From NCBI RefSeq assembly GCF_007997225.1, contig NZ_VORM01000002.1, forward strand, positions 248,001 to 312,000: a stretch of DNA of 64,000 nt. The letters are read 5' to 3'. Position 1 is the stretch's first letter. Each line of letters begins with the position of its first letter. A program made the translations under genes and the position numbers. Shown piece after piece: positions 18,772 through 27,766 of the stretch. The notes below the pieces were generated by a model that saw only the letters and a program-made list of their open reading frames with translations, did not search any database and was not told the DNA's origin. The stretch comes from Subsaximicrobium wynnwilliamsii. GTDB taxonomy: Bacteria; Bacteroidota; Bacteroidia; Flavobacteriales; Flavobacteriaceae.

Positions 18772-19713
18772 ATGTGGGAAGTAGATGTATCATATCGCGA
18801 CACTTTACAAACAACATTCAATCGCTTGTTTGAGAAGGCAAACCTCTTGAAGACCTCAAGACCTTTGCCTCAAATCGCCTTGCAAAAACTCAAGGAAGCT
18901 CTATCCATTGAATGGACCTACAACTCCAATAGTATTGAGGGTAACTCCTTGACACTTCGTGAAACCCAACTGGTTTTGCAGGAAGGAATTACCATTAAGG
19001 GTGTATCACTTCGGGAGCATTTTGAGGCCAAAAACCATGAAACTGCCATTGACTTGCTCTATAATTTACTTCAACCAAACTATGTACTAAACAGTAAAGA
19101 TATTTTGGCGCTGCATGCTTTGGTGTTACGATCAATTGAAGATGATCATGCCGGTCGCTTGCGCAATGGAGGTGTACGTATTTCGGGAGCCAATTTTATA
19201 CCGCCAAATGCATCCAAAGTTTCCCAATTACTTGATGATTTGGTTCAATTTGTTGTTGAGAATCCGCTGGGGCTAAATGTTATAGAATTGGCAAGTGTGT
19301 TTCATCACAAGTTTGTCTATATCCATCCATTTTTTGATGGTAACGGGCGTACGGTGAGATTGGCCATGAACCTCATTTTGATGGCGCAAGGTTTTCCGCC
19401 GGCCATTATCTTAACCAATGATCGGCAAAAGTATTATAAGGCGTTGAACCAAGCCAATACCGGTAATTACGAGAAGCTCATGCTCTTGATGTGCCAAGCC
19501 TTGGAGCGCACACTTAATATTTATGTTTCGGCTTTGCCAGACAGTGATTTAGAGTATCAACCCATTTCCAGTGTGGTTGAAGACCCTTCGGTACCTTATG
19601 GGCAGGAATATGTGAGTCTTCTGGCGAGACAAGGTAAAATAGACGCGCATAAGGAGGGTAGAAATTGGTACACCACCAAAGCCGCTGTCATTGCTTATAT
19701 GAAAGCCAAATAA
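18772..19713 (+). CDS. Fic domain protein
   Basis: This 313-residue protein belongs to the Fic family, which usually transfers AMP from ATP to a target hydroxyl. The catalytic loop HPFFDGNGRTVR is complete (residues about 184-195). An N-terminal inhibitory helix is present with the motif NSIEGNS (class II, S/T-x-x-x-E-G-N type), so the enzyme is likely kept inactive by its own Glu. A short C-terminal domain (VPYGQEYVSLLARQGKIDAH region) resembles a winged helix. It stands alone between terminators, which argues against a classic two-gene Fic toxin module. The target is unknown. Confidence 0.92.
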   Translation: MWEVDVSYRDTLQTTFNRLFEKANLLKTSRPLPQIALQKLKEALSIEWTYNSNSIEGNSLTLRETQLVLQEGITIKGVSLREHFEAKNHETAIDLLYNLLQPNYVLNSKDILALHALVLRSIEDDHAGRLRNGGVRISGANFIPPNASKVSQLLDDLVQFVVENPLGLNVIELASVFHHKFVYIHPFFDGNGRTVRLAMNLILMAQGFPPAIILTNDRQKYYKALNQANTGNYEKLMLLMCQALERTLNIYVSALPDSDLEYQPISSVVEDPSVPYGQEYVSLLARQGKIDAHKEGRNWYTTKAAVIAYMKAK

Positions 19714-19718
19714 ATTGT

Positions 19719-19759
19719 CTTCGGAAAAACACAGAGCTTTTTTTGTGTTTTTTCCGAAG
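19719..19759. terminator. Bidirectional terminator between Fic and LETM1-related genes
   Basis: CTTCGGAAAAACACA and TGTGTTTTTTCCGAAG form a long stem that includes A-run and T-run flanks, so it can serve both converging genes. Confidence 0.75.
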
Positions 19760-19775
19760 TTAAAAACACTTGCGT

Positions 19776-20981
19776 TTACTTTTCAATGTGATTGTCGTCA
19801 AATGCTGAAGGCAATAAATTAGGAATCAACTTTGCGAAAATAGGAAGCAGGATCGCTCCTCCAGGAAGCATAAATATAGCCAAACTAGGAATGGTTTTCA
19901 AGATTTCAAGCAATTGGGACTGCATTCGTTTTTGTTCTTCCTTGGTAAGATCGGTATGTGTGGATTTGGTGATTAAGGCCAATAGATCCTTGCTTTGCCT
20001 AAGTTCCTTTACCAAACGCTTGCTATTGCGGCGTATCAATTTATTGACGAGTCTGTAAGAGTTGTCAAAAAAGTTGCTGATGGGGTTGGTTTGCTGTAAA
20101 AGCAAAATTGTTTTCTTGTGCGCTTTTCTAAAACTGGTCACACACTTCATGGCGTTCGTAATATCAGATTCCTTGAGTTCTAATCTATTGGCAAGTTGGA
20201 TCAAAAACTCAAATTCTGTCGCATCCATAAATTCGTCGTCCCTTACAGAAAGACAGACCAGATCGAGTAGGTATATTTTTTCTTCCTGGCTAATGTTGTA
20301 GTCAATATTGTAAATAAGATCTTCCGTAGCCGGCGCTTTTCTGTCGTCAAAGGCTTTGGAGGCTTCTATCATATCAACGACCGCTTTATCTTTAATAGTA
20401 ATTTCGCCACGTGAATTTAAAGACTGATAAAGCGTACCAACGATAATTTGCTCTAAATAAGCAGCATTCGATTTAATTTCCAGATTAATATTTTTACTGG
20501 ATTTTTCTAAAAAAAGTTTAAAGATGAAGACGTCAACACAGAGCAAAGAGTTGGTAAAGGATTTGTTGAAATTTTTGGAATGCGTGCTGTCTTCTAAACT
20601 AACTCGGTCATTAATCAAGCGTTCCAACCGTGCCGACTGACTCTTACCGATGAAAAACTTATCCCATCTAGAAAAATCTGAGATTTCCAGAGTTTCATAA
20701 AATTCGAGAAGTGTTATCGAGAAGCTCTTGTCATTCACGCTGCGATTTCGAAAAGCATACACATGATACATGGCAGTGATCAAGTTGATCTTTGCTAATT
20801 CATCTTCAGAATAATAACTGTTTTTAGTGGCAAAAGGTGCGACGCAAGAGACGTTGACGCCATAAATAAAGCCGTAGGTTTTTAAAGCATCGTAAAGCGC
20901 GTCGAAATTGCTAAATGGCAGCTGCTGTTTAGCAATTCTGGAGCAAAAATTTTCTATCCAACCGTTGGTTGATGGGTTCAT
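19776..20981 (-). CDS. LETM1-related biofilm-associated protein
   Basis: This protein of about 401 residues resembles the flavobacterial group named LETM1-related biofilm-associated protein. The LETM1-like part is at the C-terminus (SLAIFMLPGGAILLPIFAKL then PNLLPSAFDDN), matching the membrane-proximal LPFS/LLPSTF region of LETM1 proteins. The N-terminal 300 residues are helical without a known enzyme motif. I place the start at 20981 (MNPSTNGWIENF) because a perfect -7 box lies at 21005-21012, downstream of the alternative in-frame ATG at 21050. The role in biofilm is known only from family naming. Confidence 0.8.
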   Translation of the reverse strand: MNPSTNGWIENFCSRIAKQQLPFSNFDALYDALKTYGFIYGVNVSCVAPFATKNSYYSEDELAKINLITAMYHVYAFRNRSVNDKSFSITLLEFYETLEISDFSRWDKFFIGKSQSARLERLINDRVSLEDSTHSKNFNKSFTNSLLCVDVFIFKLFLEKSSKNINLEIKSNAAYLEQIIVGTLYQSLNSRGEITIKDKAVVDMIEASKAFDDRKAPATEDLIYNIDYNISQEEKIYLLDLVCLSVRDDEFMDATEFEFLIQLANRLELKESDITNAMKCVTSFRKAHKKTILLLQQTNPISNFFDNSYRLVNKLIRRNSKRLVKELRQSKDLLALITKSTHTDLTKEEQKRMQSQLLEILKTIPSLAIFMLPGGAILLPIFAKLIPNLLPSAFDDNHIEK

Positions 20982-21004
20982 AAGGCTAATTAAAATCGAA
21001 TGTA

Positions 21005-21012
21005 CAAAGGTA
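21005..21012 (-). promoter_or_regulatory. -7 promoter box for the LETM1-related gene
   Basis: TACCTTTG on the minus strand fits TAnnTTTG and lies 23 bases before the chosen start at 20981. Confidence 0.55.
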
Positions 21013-21213
21013 TATTTTTTATGGCGATTTTTGAGAGCTCTTTTTTTCAAGAGTTACGAAACCGCAGTTGGTATTTTACCGTATGTAAAAATGATAGCAT
21101 CAAAACTGGGCTTAAACCCTTTTTTTGCTTTTTGATTTTAATGATCAATAATTAATATCCTTGAATTAGACGGATAATTTGGTTTAGCCTTAACTAAATT
21201 TAATTTGTTGATT

Positions 21214-21309
21214 ATGAAGGCTTACTGTATGAGAGTATGGTAAATTGAGAGTTTTTTTGTTAGTGGAAAGCACCTGTTCGTAGTCTGTGAACAGGTGTTT
21301 TCTTTTTAA
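21214..21309 (+). ncRNA. Possible short transcript: 9-codon ORF and terminator
   Basis: In the gap between the LETM1-related gene and rho, a plus-strand ATG at 21214 opens a 9-codon frame (MKAYCMRVW), followed by a strong hairpin (CACCTGTTC / GAACAGGTG, 21271-21297) and a T-rich tail. Both neighbouring genes point the other way, so this terminator has no obvious gene to serve. No clear TAnnTTTG box is visible. It may be a small RNA or leader remnant. Confidence 0.3.
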
Positions 21310-21317
21310 TGAAGCGT

Positions 21318-21349
21318 AAAAAAAAATCCCTGATGTTGAATCAAGGATT
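21318..21349 (-). terminator. Terminator of rho
   Basis: On the minus strand AATCCTTGAT pairs with ATCAGGGATT (one wobble) and is followed by a run of nine T. Confidence 0.75.
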
Positions 21350-21372
21350 TTTGTGGTTTTTAAGAACTGGAA

Positions 21373-23154
21373 TTATCCGTTCATGGACAATAAAAATTCT
21401 TCATTGTTTTTAGTTTGTTTGAAACGTTCGTTAATGAACTCCATGGCTTCCACAGGATTCATGTCTGCCAAATACTTACGCATGACCCACATTCGTTTAA
21501 TGGTTGTTTCATCTAATAGAATATCATCTCTACGCGTACTTGAAGAGGTTAAATCAATAGCTGGGAAGATGCGGCGGTTTGAAATCTTACGATCCAATTG
21601 AAGCTCCATGTTACCTGTTCCTTTAAATTCCTCAAAGATCACCTCGTCCATCTTAGAACCGGTTTCTGTCAATGCCGTTGCAATGATGGTCAAAGAGCCA
21701 CCGTTTTCAATATTTCGAGCGGCACCAAAGAAACGTTTTGGCTTGTGCAATGCATTGGCATCCACACCACCACTCAATATCTTACCTGAAGCTGGTTGTA
21801 CCATGTTATAGGCACGCGCTAATCTGGTAATTGAATCTAAAAGGATCACAACATCGTGACCACATTCTACCAAACGTTTGGCTTTTTCAAGAACGATATT
21901 TGCGATTTTCACGTGTTCGTGAGCTTCTTTATCAAAAGTCGAGGCAATGACCTCACCACGCACATTACGTTGCATATCGGTAACTTCCTCAGGACGTTCA
22001 TCAATCAATAAGATCATTTGATATACTTCAGGATGATTTGCTGCAATGGCATTTGCAACATCCTTAAGCAACATAGTCTTACCGGTTTTTGGTTGCGACA
22101 CGATCATGCCACGCTGGCCTTTCCCAATAGGGGAGAACAAATCCATGATACGTGTTGATATGGTGCTTTGTTTTTCGGCGATATTGAATTTTTCCTGCGG
22201 AAACAAAGGCGTTAAATGCTCAAAAGACACGCGGTCTCTTACCACCTCTGGTCTTTGGCCGTTGATTTTACTCACTCTAATTAAAGGAAAATACTTTTCG
22301 CCTTCTTTTGGAGGTCTCACGTTTCCTAAAACCGTATCACCTGTTTTAAGTCCGAACAATCTAATTTGTGATTGGGATACATAAATATCATCTGGAGAGG
22401 ACAGGTAATTATAATCTGAAGATCTCAAAAACCCGTATCCATCTTGCATGATGTCTAAAACACCCTCACTTTGTATGATGGCATCAAACTCAAAATCAGG
22501 CTCTCTGTAACGATTTCTTGTGTCTTGATTGCCATTGCTGCCACTATGCACATTACCATTTCGTTCTCTAGAACGGGGATTGGGCTGTTTGTTATTATTA
22601 TCGTTGTTGCTTTTTGGGCGTGGGTTAGGTTTTGGTTTGCTGTCCTTTTGATTTTTGGAGCGTGTATCCTTATCCTGTTTCTTACGCTGTGGCTGCGCTT
22701 TTGAACTTGTATCCTTGGCGTCCTCTTCTTTTGATTCGGCTTTTGGCGACTTATCGCTACCAGTGTCTTTTACTTCAGTTTTTTGCTCCTTATGATCTGG
22801 CTTTTTATCGCTTTGAACACGCTCTCTAGCCGGTCTAGGCTTTTTGTTGATCGCAGGTTTTTTGACGGGTTTAGCTTCTGAAGAATCGTCTTTTGAAGAC
22901 TCCTTTTTAGGGGCGTCTTTTGAATCGTCCTTAGAGTCACTGCTTTTGGAAGCGGTGGTCTTGTCATCATCCTTGTTTGAACTTACTTCGATGATTTCTT
23001 TTTTTACCTTCTCTGGATTAGCAGCCTGAAGATCCAATATTTGGTAGACAAGATCTAGTTTTTTTAGTGTGCGGTATTTAGGCACATTCAATTTTTGAGC
23101 TATAGCCTGAAGTTCAGGAAGCTTTTTTGCTTTTAATTCGGAAATTTCGAACAT
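21373..23154 (-). CDS. rho: Transcription termination factor Rho with long disordered insert
   Basis: This 593-residue hexameric RNA helicase terminates transcription. It opens with the Rho N-terminal SAP-like helix bundle ([19 protein letters not shown]). About 180 residues of low-complexity Lys/Asp/Ser/Gln/Asn sequence follow (roughly 45-225), then the cold-shock-like RNA-binding domain ([20 protein letters not shown]) and the RecA-type ATPase (Walker [12 protein letters not shown], Walker [18 protein letters not shown]). E. coli Rho has about 419 residues, so the insert explains the extra length. Such inserts are typical of Bacteroidota Rho. It is read divergently from DUF4293. Confidence 0.97.
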   Translation of the reverse strand: MFEISELKAKKLPELQAIAQKLNVPKYRTLKKLDLVYQILDLQAANPEKVKKEIIEVSSNKDDDKTTASKSSDSKDDSKDAPKKESSKDDSSEAKPVKKPAINKKPRPARERVQSDKKPDHKEQKTEVKDTGSDKSPKAESKEEDAKDTSSKAQPQRKKQDKDTRSKNQKDSKPKPNPRPKSNNDNNNKQPNPRSRERNGNVHSGSNGNQDTRNRYREPDFEFDAIIQSEGVLDIMQDGYGFLRSSDYNYLSSPDDIYVSQSQIRLFGLKTGDTVLGNVRPPKEGEKYFPLIRVSKINGQRPEVVRDRVSFEHLTPLFPQEKFNIAEKQSTISTRIMDLFSPIGKGQRGMIVSQPKTGKTMLLKDVANAIAANHPEVYQMILLIDERPEEVTDMQRNVRGEVIASTFDKEAHEHVKIANIVLEKAKRLVECGHDVVILLDSITRLARAYNMVQPASGKILSGGVDANALHKPKRFFGAARNIENGGSLTIIATALTETGSKMDEVIFEEFKGTGNMELQLDRKISNRRIFPAIDLTSSSTRRDDILLDETTIKRMWVMRKYLADMNPVEAMEFINERFKQTKNNEEFLLSMNG

Positions 23155-23348
23155 GTATGTATTTACTAATTAAGATTATTCTATGACATATGATTTGTTT
23201 CTCAACTTTTCTGAAATTCTAAATACTGTGGGAAAAATTTGAAATAAATCTGAAGATTAACAAACTGCTACTCTGTAAGTAACCAAGTTGCAATTGCAAT
23301 AATACAATTTTATTTTATAAATAGATATAAGTTTACAAAAGAAACTAC

Positions 23349-23356
23349 TAATTTTG
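23349..23356 (+). promoter_or_regulatory. -7 promoter box for the DUF4293 gene
   Basis: TAATTTTG is a perfect TAnnTTTG match 22 bases before the ATG at 23379. Confidence 0.6.
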
Positions 23357-23378
23357 TGCTTCATTTGATCAAAAAACA

Positions 23379-23789
23379 ATGATTCAACGCATACAAACCA
23401 TCTATTTATTACTTGCAGCTATCGCGTCTGGAGGACTAATTTTCGTTTTCCATCTTTGGACCAACAGTGAGGATGTGGCGGTATACGCAAAAGACAATTA
23501 TTTGTATTTAGGTTTGTTTTTGGGGTCTGCTTTGTTATCTTTGATTTCCATATTTAGCTATAAAACTAGGAAGTTCCAATTTGTTTTGGGACGACTTAAC
23601 ATCATATTGAACTTTTTATTGTTAGGACTGTTGATTTATCAACTACTAATGCCGCCTGGAGAGAGTCACATCTCAGAGAAAGGTGTTGGGATTTTTATAC
23701 CTATTATATCTACCGTTTTGTTGGTCTTGGCCAACAAAGCCATAAAGAAGGATGAAGACCTTGTAAAATCTGTGGATCGATTGCGATAA
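23379..23789 (+). CDS. DUF4293 family membrane protein
   Basis: This 136-residue integral membrane protein has four predicted helices (about 5-25, 45-62, 70-92, 105-122). The N-terminal MIQRIQTIYLLLAAIASG is the family signature. It is widely found beside rho in Bacteroidota, as here. Function unknown. A strong terminator follows at 23821. Confidence 0.85.
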   Translation: MIQRIQTIYLLLAAIASGGLIFVFHLWTNSEDVAVYAKDNYLYLGLFLGSALLSLISIFSYKTRKFQFVLGRLNIILNFLLLGLLIYQLLMPPGESHISEKGVGIFIPIISTVLLVLANKAIKKDEDLVKSVDRLR

Positions 23790-23820
23790 GCCTATAATCT
23801 TAATTATTTTAGTGCGTGAA

Positions 23821-23847
23821 CCCAGGGTGAAGACCCTGGGTTTTTTT
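23821..23847 (+). terminator. Terminator of the DUF4293 gene
   Basis: CCCAGGGT and ACCCTGGG around GAAG, followed by seven T. Confidence 0.85.
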
Positions 23848-23857
23848 AGTGAAACCC

Positions 23858-24119
23858 AAATCCCAAAAGCCGAAGGCGCATTGGGATTTGCTGGTTGAAC
23901 TAATCCCGCTTTTTGGCGGGATCTTTTGTTATTTAGTTGAAATCACTACGCCAAATCCCAAAAGCCGAAGGCGCATTGGGGTTTGCTGGTTGAACTAATC
24001 CCGCTTTTTGGAAGGATCTTTTGTTATTTTAGTTGAATCACTACGCCCAAATCCCAAAAGCCGAAGGCGCATTGGGATTTGCTGGTTGAACTAATCCCGC
24101 TTTTTGGCGGGATCTTCTT
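23858..24119. repeat. 95-bp tandem repeat built from two hairpins per unit
   Basis: Three head-to-tail units begin at 23858, 23953 and 24049 (periods 95 and 96), the last incomplete. Each unit holds two stem-loops: AATCCCAA...TTGGGATT with a GCCGAAGGC-like loop, and AATCCCGC...GCGGGATC followed by TTTTGTT. Units differ by only a few bases. The second hairpin resembles a terminator. Confidence 0.9.
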
Positions 24120-24148
24120 GAGTACCTATAAACATCCTTGCTGGACTA

Positions 24149-24185
24149 AAAATCCCAAATCCCAAATCTCAAATCCCAAATCTCT
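24149..24185. repeat. Heptamer microsatellite AAATCCC
   Basis: About five copies of AAATCCC or AAATCTC, the same 7-bp word that opens each 95-bp repeat unit just upstream. Confidence 0.75.
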
Positions 24186-24321
24186 AAAGCCAAAAGGCAA
24201 TTTTGATCTTTAATACGAATGGATTTTTCTCGCAGTATAAGTATTGCCAAAAGATAATACCGTTCAAAGCTGTCAAAGCATCCAAAGTTGCATCTGTTTT
24301 GGCAAATAAAACTCCTATAAA

Positions 24322-24816
24322 TCATCTCGTAGGAAACTCCACCACTTCCAAATTCTCAATTTTAGCACCCTCAATTGTAAAGCGCAACATGGTGCGCACT
24401 TGATGAAACCCGTGTTTGCCAACCGCTCCAGGATTCATGTGCAATATATTGAGACGTTTGTCGGGCATGACTTTGAGGATGTGTGAATGGCCGCAAATAA
24501 AAAGCTTTGGTGGGTTGGCTTGAATCAATTCCCGGGTTCTCGGGTTGTATTTTGGCGGATAGCCACCAATATGCGTCATCAACACATCAACGCCTTCGCA
24601 CATAAACCGGTTATTTTCTGGAAATTCAGCGCGCGCTTCCTTACCATCGATATTGCCGTAAACCGCTCGCAATGGTTTTAGTTTTTTAATGGCGTCGGTC
24701 ACTTCGAGATTGCCAATATCGCCTGCATGCCAAACTTCATCGGCTTGTCTCACGTACTTTAGGATAGCATCATCTATATAACTGTGGGTGTCTGAAAGTA
24801 AAAGGATTTTTGTCAT
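24322..24816 (-). CDS. YfcE/MJ0936-type metallophosphoesterase
   Basis: This 164-residue cytosolic calcineurin-like phosphoesterase has all metal motifs: LLLSDTHSYIDD (DxH), WHAGDIGN (GDxx), VYGNIDGKEAR (GNxD), MTHIGGYP and FICGHSHILKV (GHxH). Family members are phosphodiesterases with broad activity in vitro, and the natural substrate is unknown. The gene is monocistronic and faces the tandem repeat region at its 3' end. Confidence 0.9.
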   Translation of the reverse strand: MTKILLLSDTHSYIDDAILKYVRQADEVWHAGDIGNLEVTDAIKKLKPLRAVYGNIDGKEARAEFPENNRFMCEGVDVLMTHIGGYPPKYNPRTRELIQANPPKLFICGHSHILKVMPDKRLNILHMNPGAVGKHGFHQVRTMLRFTIEGAKIENLEVVEFPTR

Positions 24817-24951
24817 AAACTGAAAAGGATTGTCAAATACTAAGGAATTTCAAATAAACAGAAGCTGTGTTTCAGTGCTGTTTAAACCAGATTTCCTTCC
24901 GAAGCAAAACTAATAAAACGTTAATGCAAGGCAATTCACATCAAAACTAAT

Positions 24952-24959
24952 TATCTTTG
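24952..24959 (+). promoter_or_regulatory. -7 promoter box for truA
   Basis: TATCTTTG is a perfect TAnnTTTG match 26 bases before the TTG start at 24986. Confidence 0.6.
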
Positions 24960-24985
24960 CCTTTTTACAAAAGTATAGGTTTCCT

Positions 24986-25726
24986 TTGAGATATTTTATT
25001 GAATTATCATATAACGGAACAGCATATCATGGCTGGCAAAATCAACCTAATGCCATCACGGTGCAACAGGTTTTGGAAGAGACGCTTTCTACTCTTTTCC
25101 AGCAAGATATCGCGATTGTAGGCGCCGGCAGAACAGACGCTGGTGTACACGCCTCGCAAATGTTCGCCCACTTTGAAACGGCCTTGGAGTTCCCCGAGAA
25201 TTTAATTTTCAAACTGAATTCCTTTTTGCCAGACGACATTGCGGTACATGATATTTTTGAGGTGCAAGCTAATGCTCACGCGCGGTTCAATGCCTTAAGC
25301 AGAAGCTACTGTTATAAGATTTCGACAAAAAAGAATGTGTTCAATACCCATTTGGCTTACGCATTGCATCATGAATTGGAAGTTTCCAAAATGATTCAAG
25401 CCTGTGAAATCCTCATGCAATACAAGGATTTTCAATGTTTTTCTAAGTCCAAAACCGAAGTAAAAACTTATAACTGTGATATCATGCAGGCCAGTTGGGA
25501 GCAAAGTGCCGATGAATTGGTTTTTACCATCAAAGCCGATCGGTTTTTACGAAATATGGTAAGAGCTATCGTGGGCACCCTCATTAATATTGGCGCTGGT
25601 AAATTGGAAGTTGAACAATTGCACGAGATCATAAAGTCTAAAGATCGCAGTGAAGCGGGTTTTTCAGTTCCTGCACATGGCTTATATTTGTTTCATATAG
25701 AATACTCTGAGCAGATTAGGAAATAG
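24986..25726 (+). CDS. truA: tRNA pseudouridine synthase A
   Basis: This 246-residue cytosolic enzyme makes pseudouridine at tRNA positions 38-40. The catalytic Asp lies in GAGRTDAGVHASQM. Further family segments are YFIELSYNGTAYHGWQ at the N-end and FLRNMVRAIVGTLINIG. It appears to use TTG as start codon: alignment with the family puts the first residue exactly here, no ATG or GTG lies nearby in frame, and a promoter lies just upstream. Confidence 0.95.
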   Translation: MRYFIELSYNGTAYHGWQNQPNAITVQQVLEETLSTLFQQDIAIVGAGRTDAGVHASQMFAHFETALEFPENLIFKLNSFLPDDIAVHDIFEVQANAHARFNALSRSYCYKISTKKNVFNTHLAYALHHELEVSKMIQACEILMQYKDFQCFSKSKTEVKTYNCDIMQASWEQSADELVFTIKADRFLRNMVRAIVGTLINIGAGKLEVEQLHEIIKSKDRSEAGFSVPAHGLYLFHIEYSEQIRK

Positions 25727-25827
25727 AGGTCAGCTTCGAGGATGAATGATATAAAAAAGAAAATAGCGAATAGAGGATATAAAAAAGGCATGTAGAACAT
25801 AGAGACTTTGAGCCTCACAAACCTATA

Positions 25828-25918
25828 AGCTCGGGGCAAGACCACAAGGTGTGAATTGAAAGCTGTTCTTTGTATTCAGAGCCAAGCCTCTTGTAATAAA
25901 ACCCTCTGTAGGGATTTA
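25828..25918 (+). repeat. Dispersed repeat family, copy A
   Basis: An imperfect copy of a repeat of about 90 bp with the landmarks CTCGGGGCAAG, GAATTGAAAG, TTTGTA, GCCAAGCCTC and CCCTCTGTAGGGATTT. Other copies are at 31137-31228 (same strand) and 41151-41237 (opposite strand). It lies between truA and the ABC transporter gene. Confidence 0.8.
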
Positions 25919-25991
25919 ATTGAGACCGCAAACTTCCCAAGTATTTGGGAATTTATTAATTTTAAGAAAAAAAATAACACCAAGTATATAA

Positions 25992-27761
25992 ATGGATACC
26001 CCTAAAAAGAAAAAAGCGTTCGACCTTTCCTTATTTAAGCGCTTGTTGCTTTACATACAGCCCTATAAATCGGTGTTTTTTGTGGCCTTGATTTGCGTCA
26101 TAGGGTTGGCGGTATTTGGTGCTTTGCGACCATTGGTTTTGCAAAAAGCCATTGACGAACATATTGCCATAAAAGAGTATGACGGTTTTATGTTATTGAT
26201 CATTGCCATGGCGGTTTTGCTCGTGTTGGAAGTCGTGAGCCAGCTGTTGTTTATTTATTATGCCAATTGGTTGGGGCAATCTGTTGTTAAGGATATTCGA
26301 GTAAAATTGTATGACCATGTCTTGAGGTTTAAAATGAAGTATTACGATAATTCTTCCGTAGGCGTTTTAATTACTAGAACAGTGACCGATATGGAGCGTA
26401 TCGCAGATATTTTTGGCGAAGGTCTGTTCATGATTTTTAGCGATTTGCTTAAAATGTTGGTCGTTGGTGGGATGATGTGTTTTATCAATTGGAAATTAAG
26501 CCTCATCGCTTTTATTACCATGCCCATTGTTTTGTTTGCCACAAAGATTTTTCAGAAGTATATGAAACGCGCCTTCGAAGAGGTTCGTAATGAGGTTTCG
26601 AACCTTAATTCTTTCGTGCAAGAACGGATTACTGGGATGAAAATCCTACAACTGTTCACAAGGGAAGACACGGAATATAAAAATTTCAAAGCCATTAATG
26701 AACGTCATAAAAAAGGTTGGTTAAAGACGGTTTGGTACAATTCGGTCTTTTTTCCCATTGCCGATTTGCTCTCGTCCATTACCTTGGGCGCCATCATTTG
26801 GGTGGGCGGCTTAATGGTAGTCATGGGCAATACTGCTACTGAAGGTGAACTCTTTGCCTTCATCATGTACGTGCCTATGCTTTTTAGACCGTTGAACCAG
26901 ATTGCCAATAAATTCAATACGCTTCAAATGGGAATGGTTGCTGCAGACCGCGTTTTTAGGGTGTTGGATACCACATCGCAAATTGATGACGCTGGGACTG
27001 AAATTGCTTCAGAATTTAAGGGGGACATCACATTTAAGGACGTTCATTTTTCTTATGTCGCCGATGAGCTCGTGCTTAGAGGTATTTCTTTGGAAGTCAA
27101 AGCTGGTCAAACCATTGCCATTGTTGGAGCTACAGGAGCCGGGAAATCGACCATCATCAATTTACTGAATCGGTTTTACGACATTCAGAGAGGCAGCATT
27201 TGCATTGACGGTAAAGATATTAAAAGTCTTACCTTAAAGTCCTTGAGAGCACAGATCGCCGTGGTTTTGCAAGACGTATTCCTATTTGCCGATACCATTT
27301 TGAACAATATTACCCTCAAGAATCCCAACATTACTGAAGCTGAAGTTATACAGGCCGCCAAGGACATTGGCATCCACAGTTTCATAATGAGTTTGCCAAA
27401 TGGGTATAAGTACAATGTTAAGGAGCGCGGTGTCATGCTCTCTTCTGGCCAGCGCCAATTGATTTCCTTTTTACGGGCTTATGTGACCAATCCAAGTATT
27501 TTGGTTCTGGATGAGGCGACGTCTTCCGTAGATTCTTATTCTGAACAGTTGATACAGGATGCCACCGAAAAAATAACCAAGGATCGCACCTCAATTGTGA
27601 TCGCGCATCGCTTGGCAACGGTACAGAACGCAGACCAAATCATCGTGATGGATGCGGGCAAAATCGTTGAAAAAGGGACGCATCAAGAATTGTTGAAACT
27701 GGAGAATGGCTACTATCGTAATTTGTATGAAGTTCAGTTTCTAAAGGCTGAGGCGGTGTAA
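25992..27761 (+). CDS. ABC exporter, fused membrane and ATPase domains
   Basis: This 589-residue half-transporter of the MsbA/lipid-multidrug exporter type should work as a homodimer or with an unlinked partner in the inner membrane. The N-terminal half carries six transmembrane helices (about residues 20-310). The ATPase half has Walker A GATGAGKST, Q-loop VVLQDVFLF, signature LSSGQRQL, Walker B ILVLDEATSSVD and switch His in IAHRLATV. The substrate cannot be read from sequence. It follows truA after a 265-base gap containing a dispersed repeat, so it is likely transcribed separately. Confidence 0.93.
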   Translation: MDTPKKKKAFDLSLFKRLLLYIQPYKSVFFVALICVIGLAVFGALRPLVLQKAIDEHIAIKEYDGFMLLIIAMAVLLVLEVVSQLLFIYYANWLGQSVVKDIRVKLYDHVLRFKMKYYDNSSVGVLITRTVTDMERIADIFGEGLFMIFSDLLKMLVVGGMMCFINWKLSLIAFITMPIVLFATKIFQKYMKRAFEEVRNEVSNLNSFVQERITGMKILQLFTREDTEYKNFKAINERHKKGWLKTVWYNSVFFPIADLLSSITLGAIIWVGGLMVVMGNTATEGELFAFIMYVPMLFRPLNQIANKFNTLQMGMVAADRVFRVLDTTSQIDDAGTEIASEFKGDITFKDVHFSYVADELVLRGISLEVKAGQTIAIVGATGAGKSTIINLLNRFYDIQRGSICIDGKDIKSLTLKSLRAQIAVVLQDVFLFADTILNNITLKNPNITEAEVIQAAKDIGIHSFIMSLPNGYKYNVKERGVMLSSGQRQLISFLRAYVTNPSILVLDEATSSVDSYSEQLIQDATEKITKDRTSIVIAHRLATVQNADQIIVMDAGKIVEKGTHQELLKLENGYYRNLYEVQFLKAEAV

Positions 27762-27766
27762 AATTT

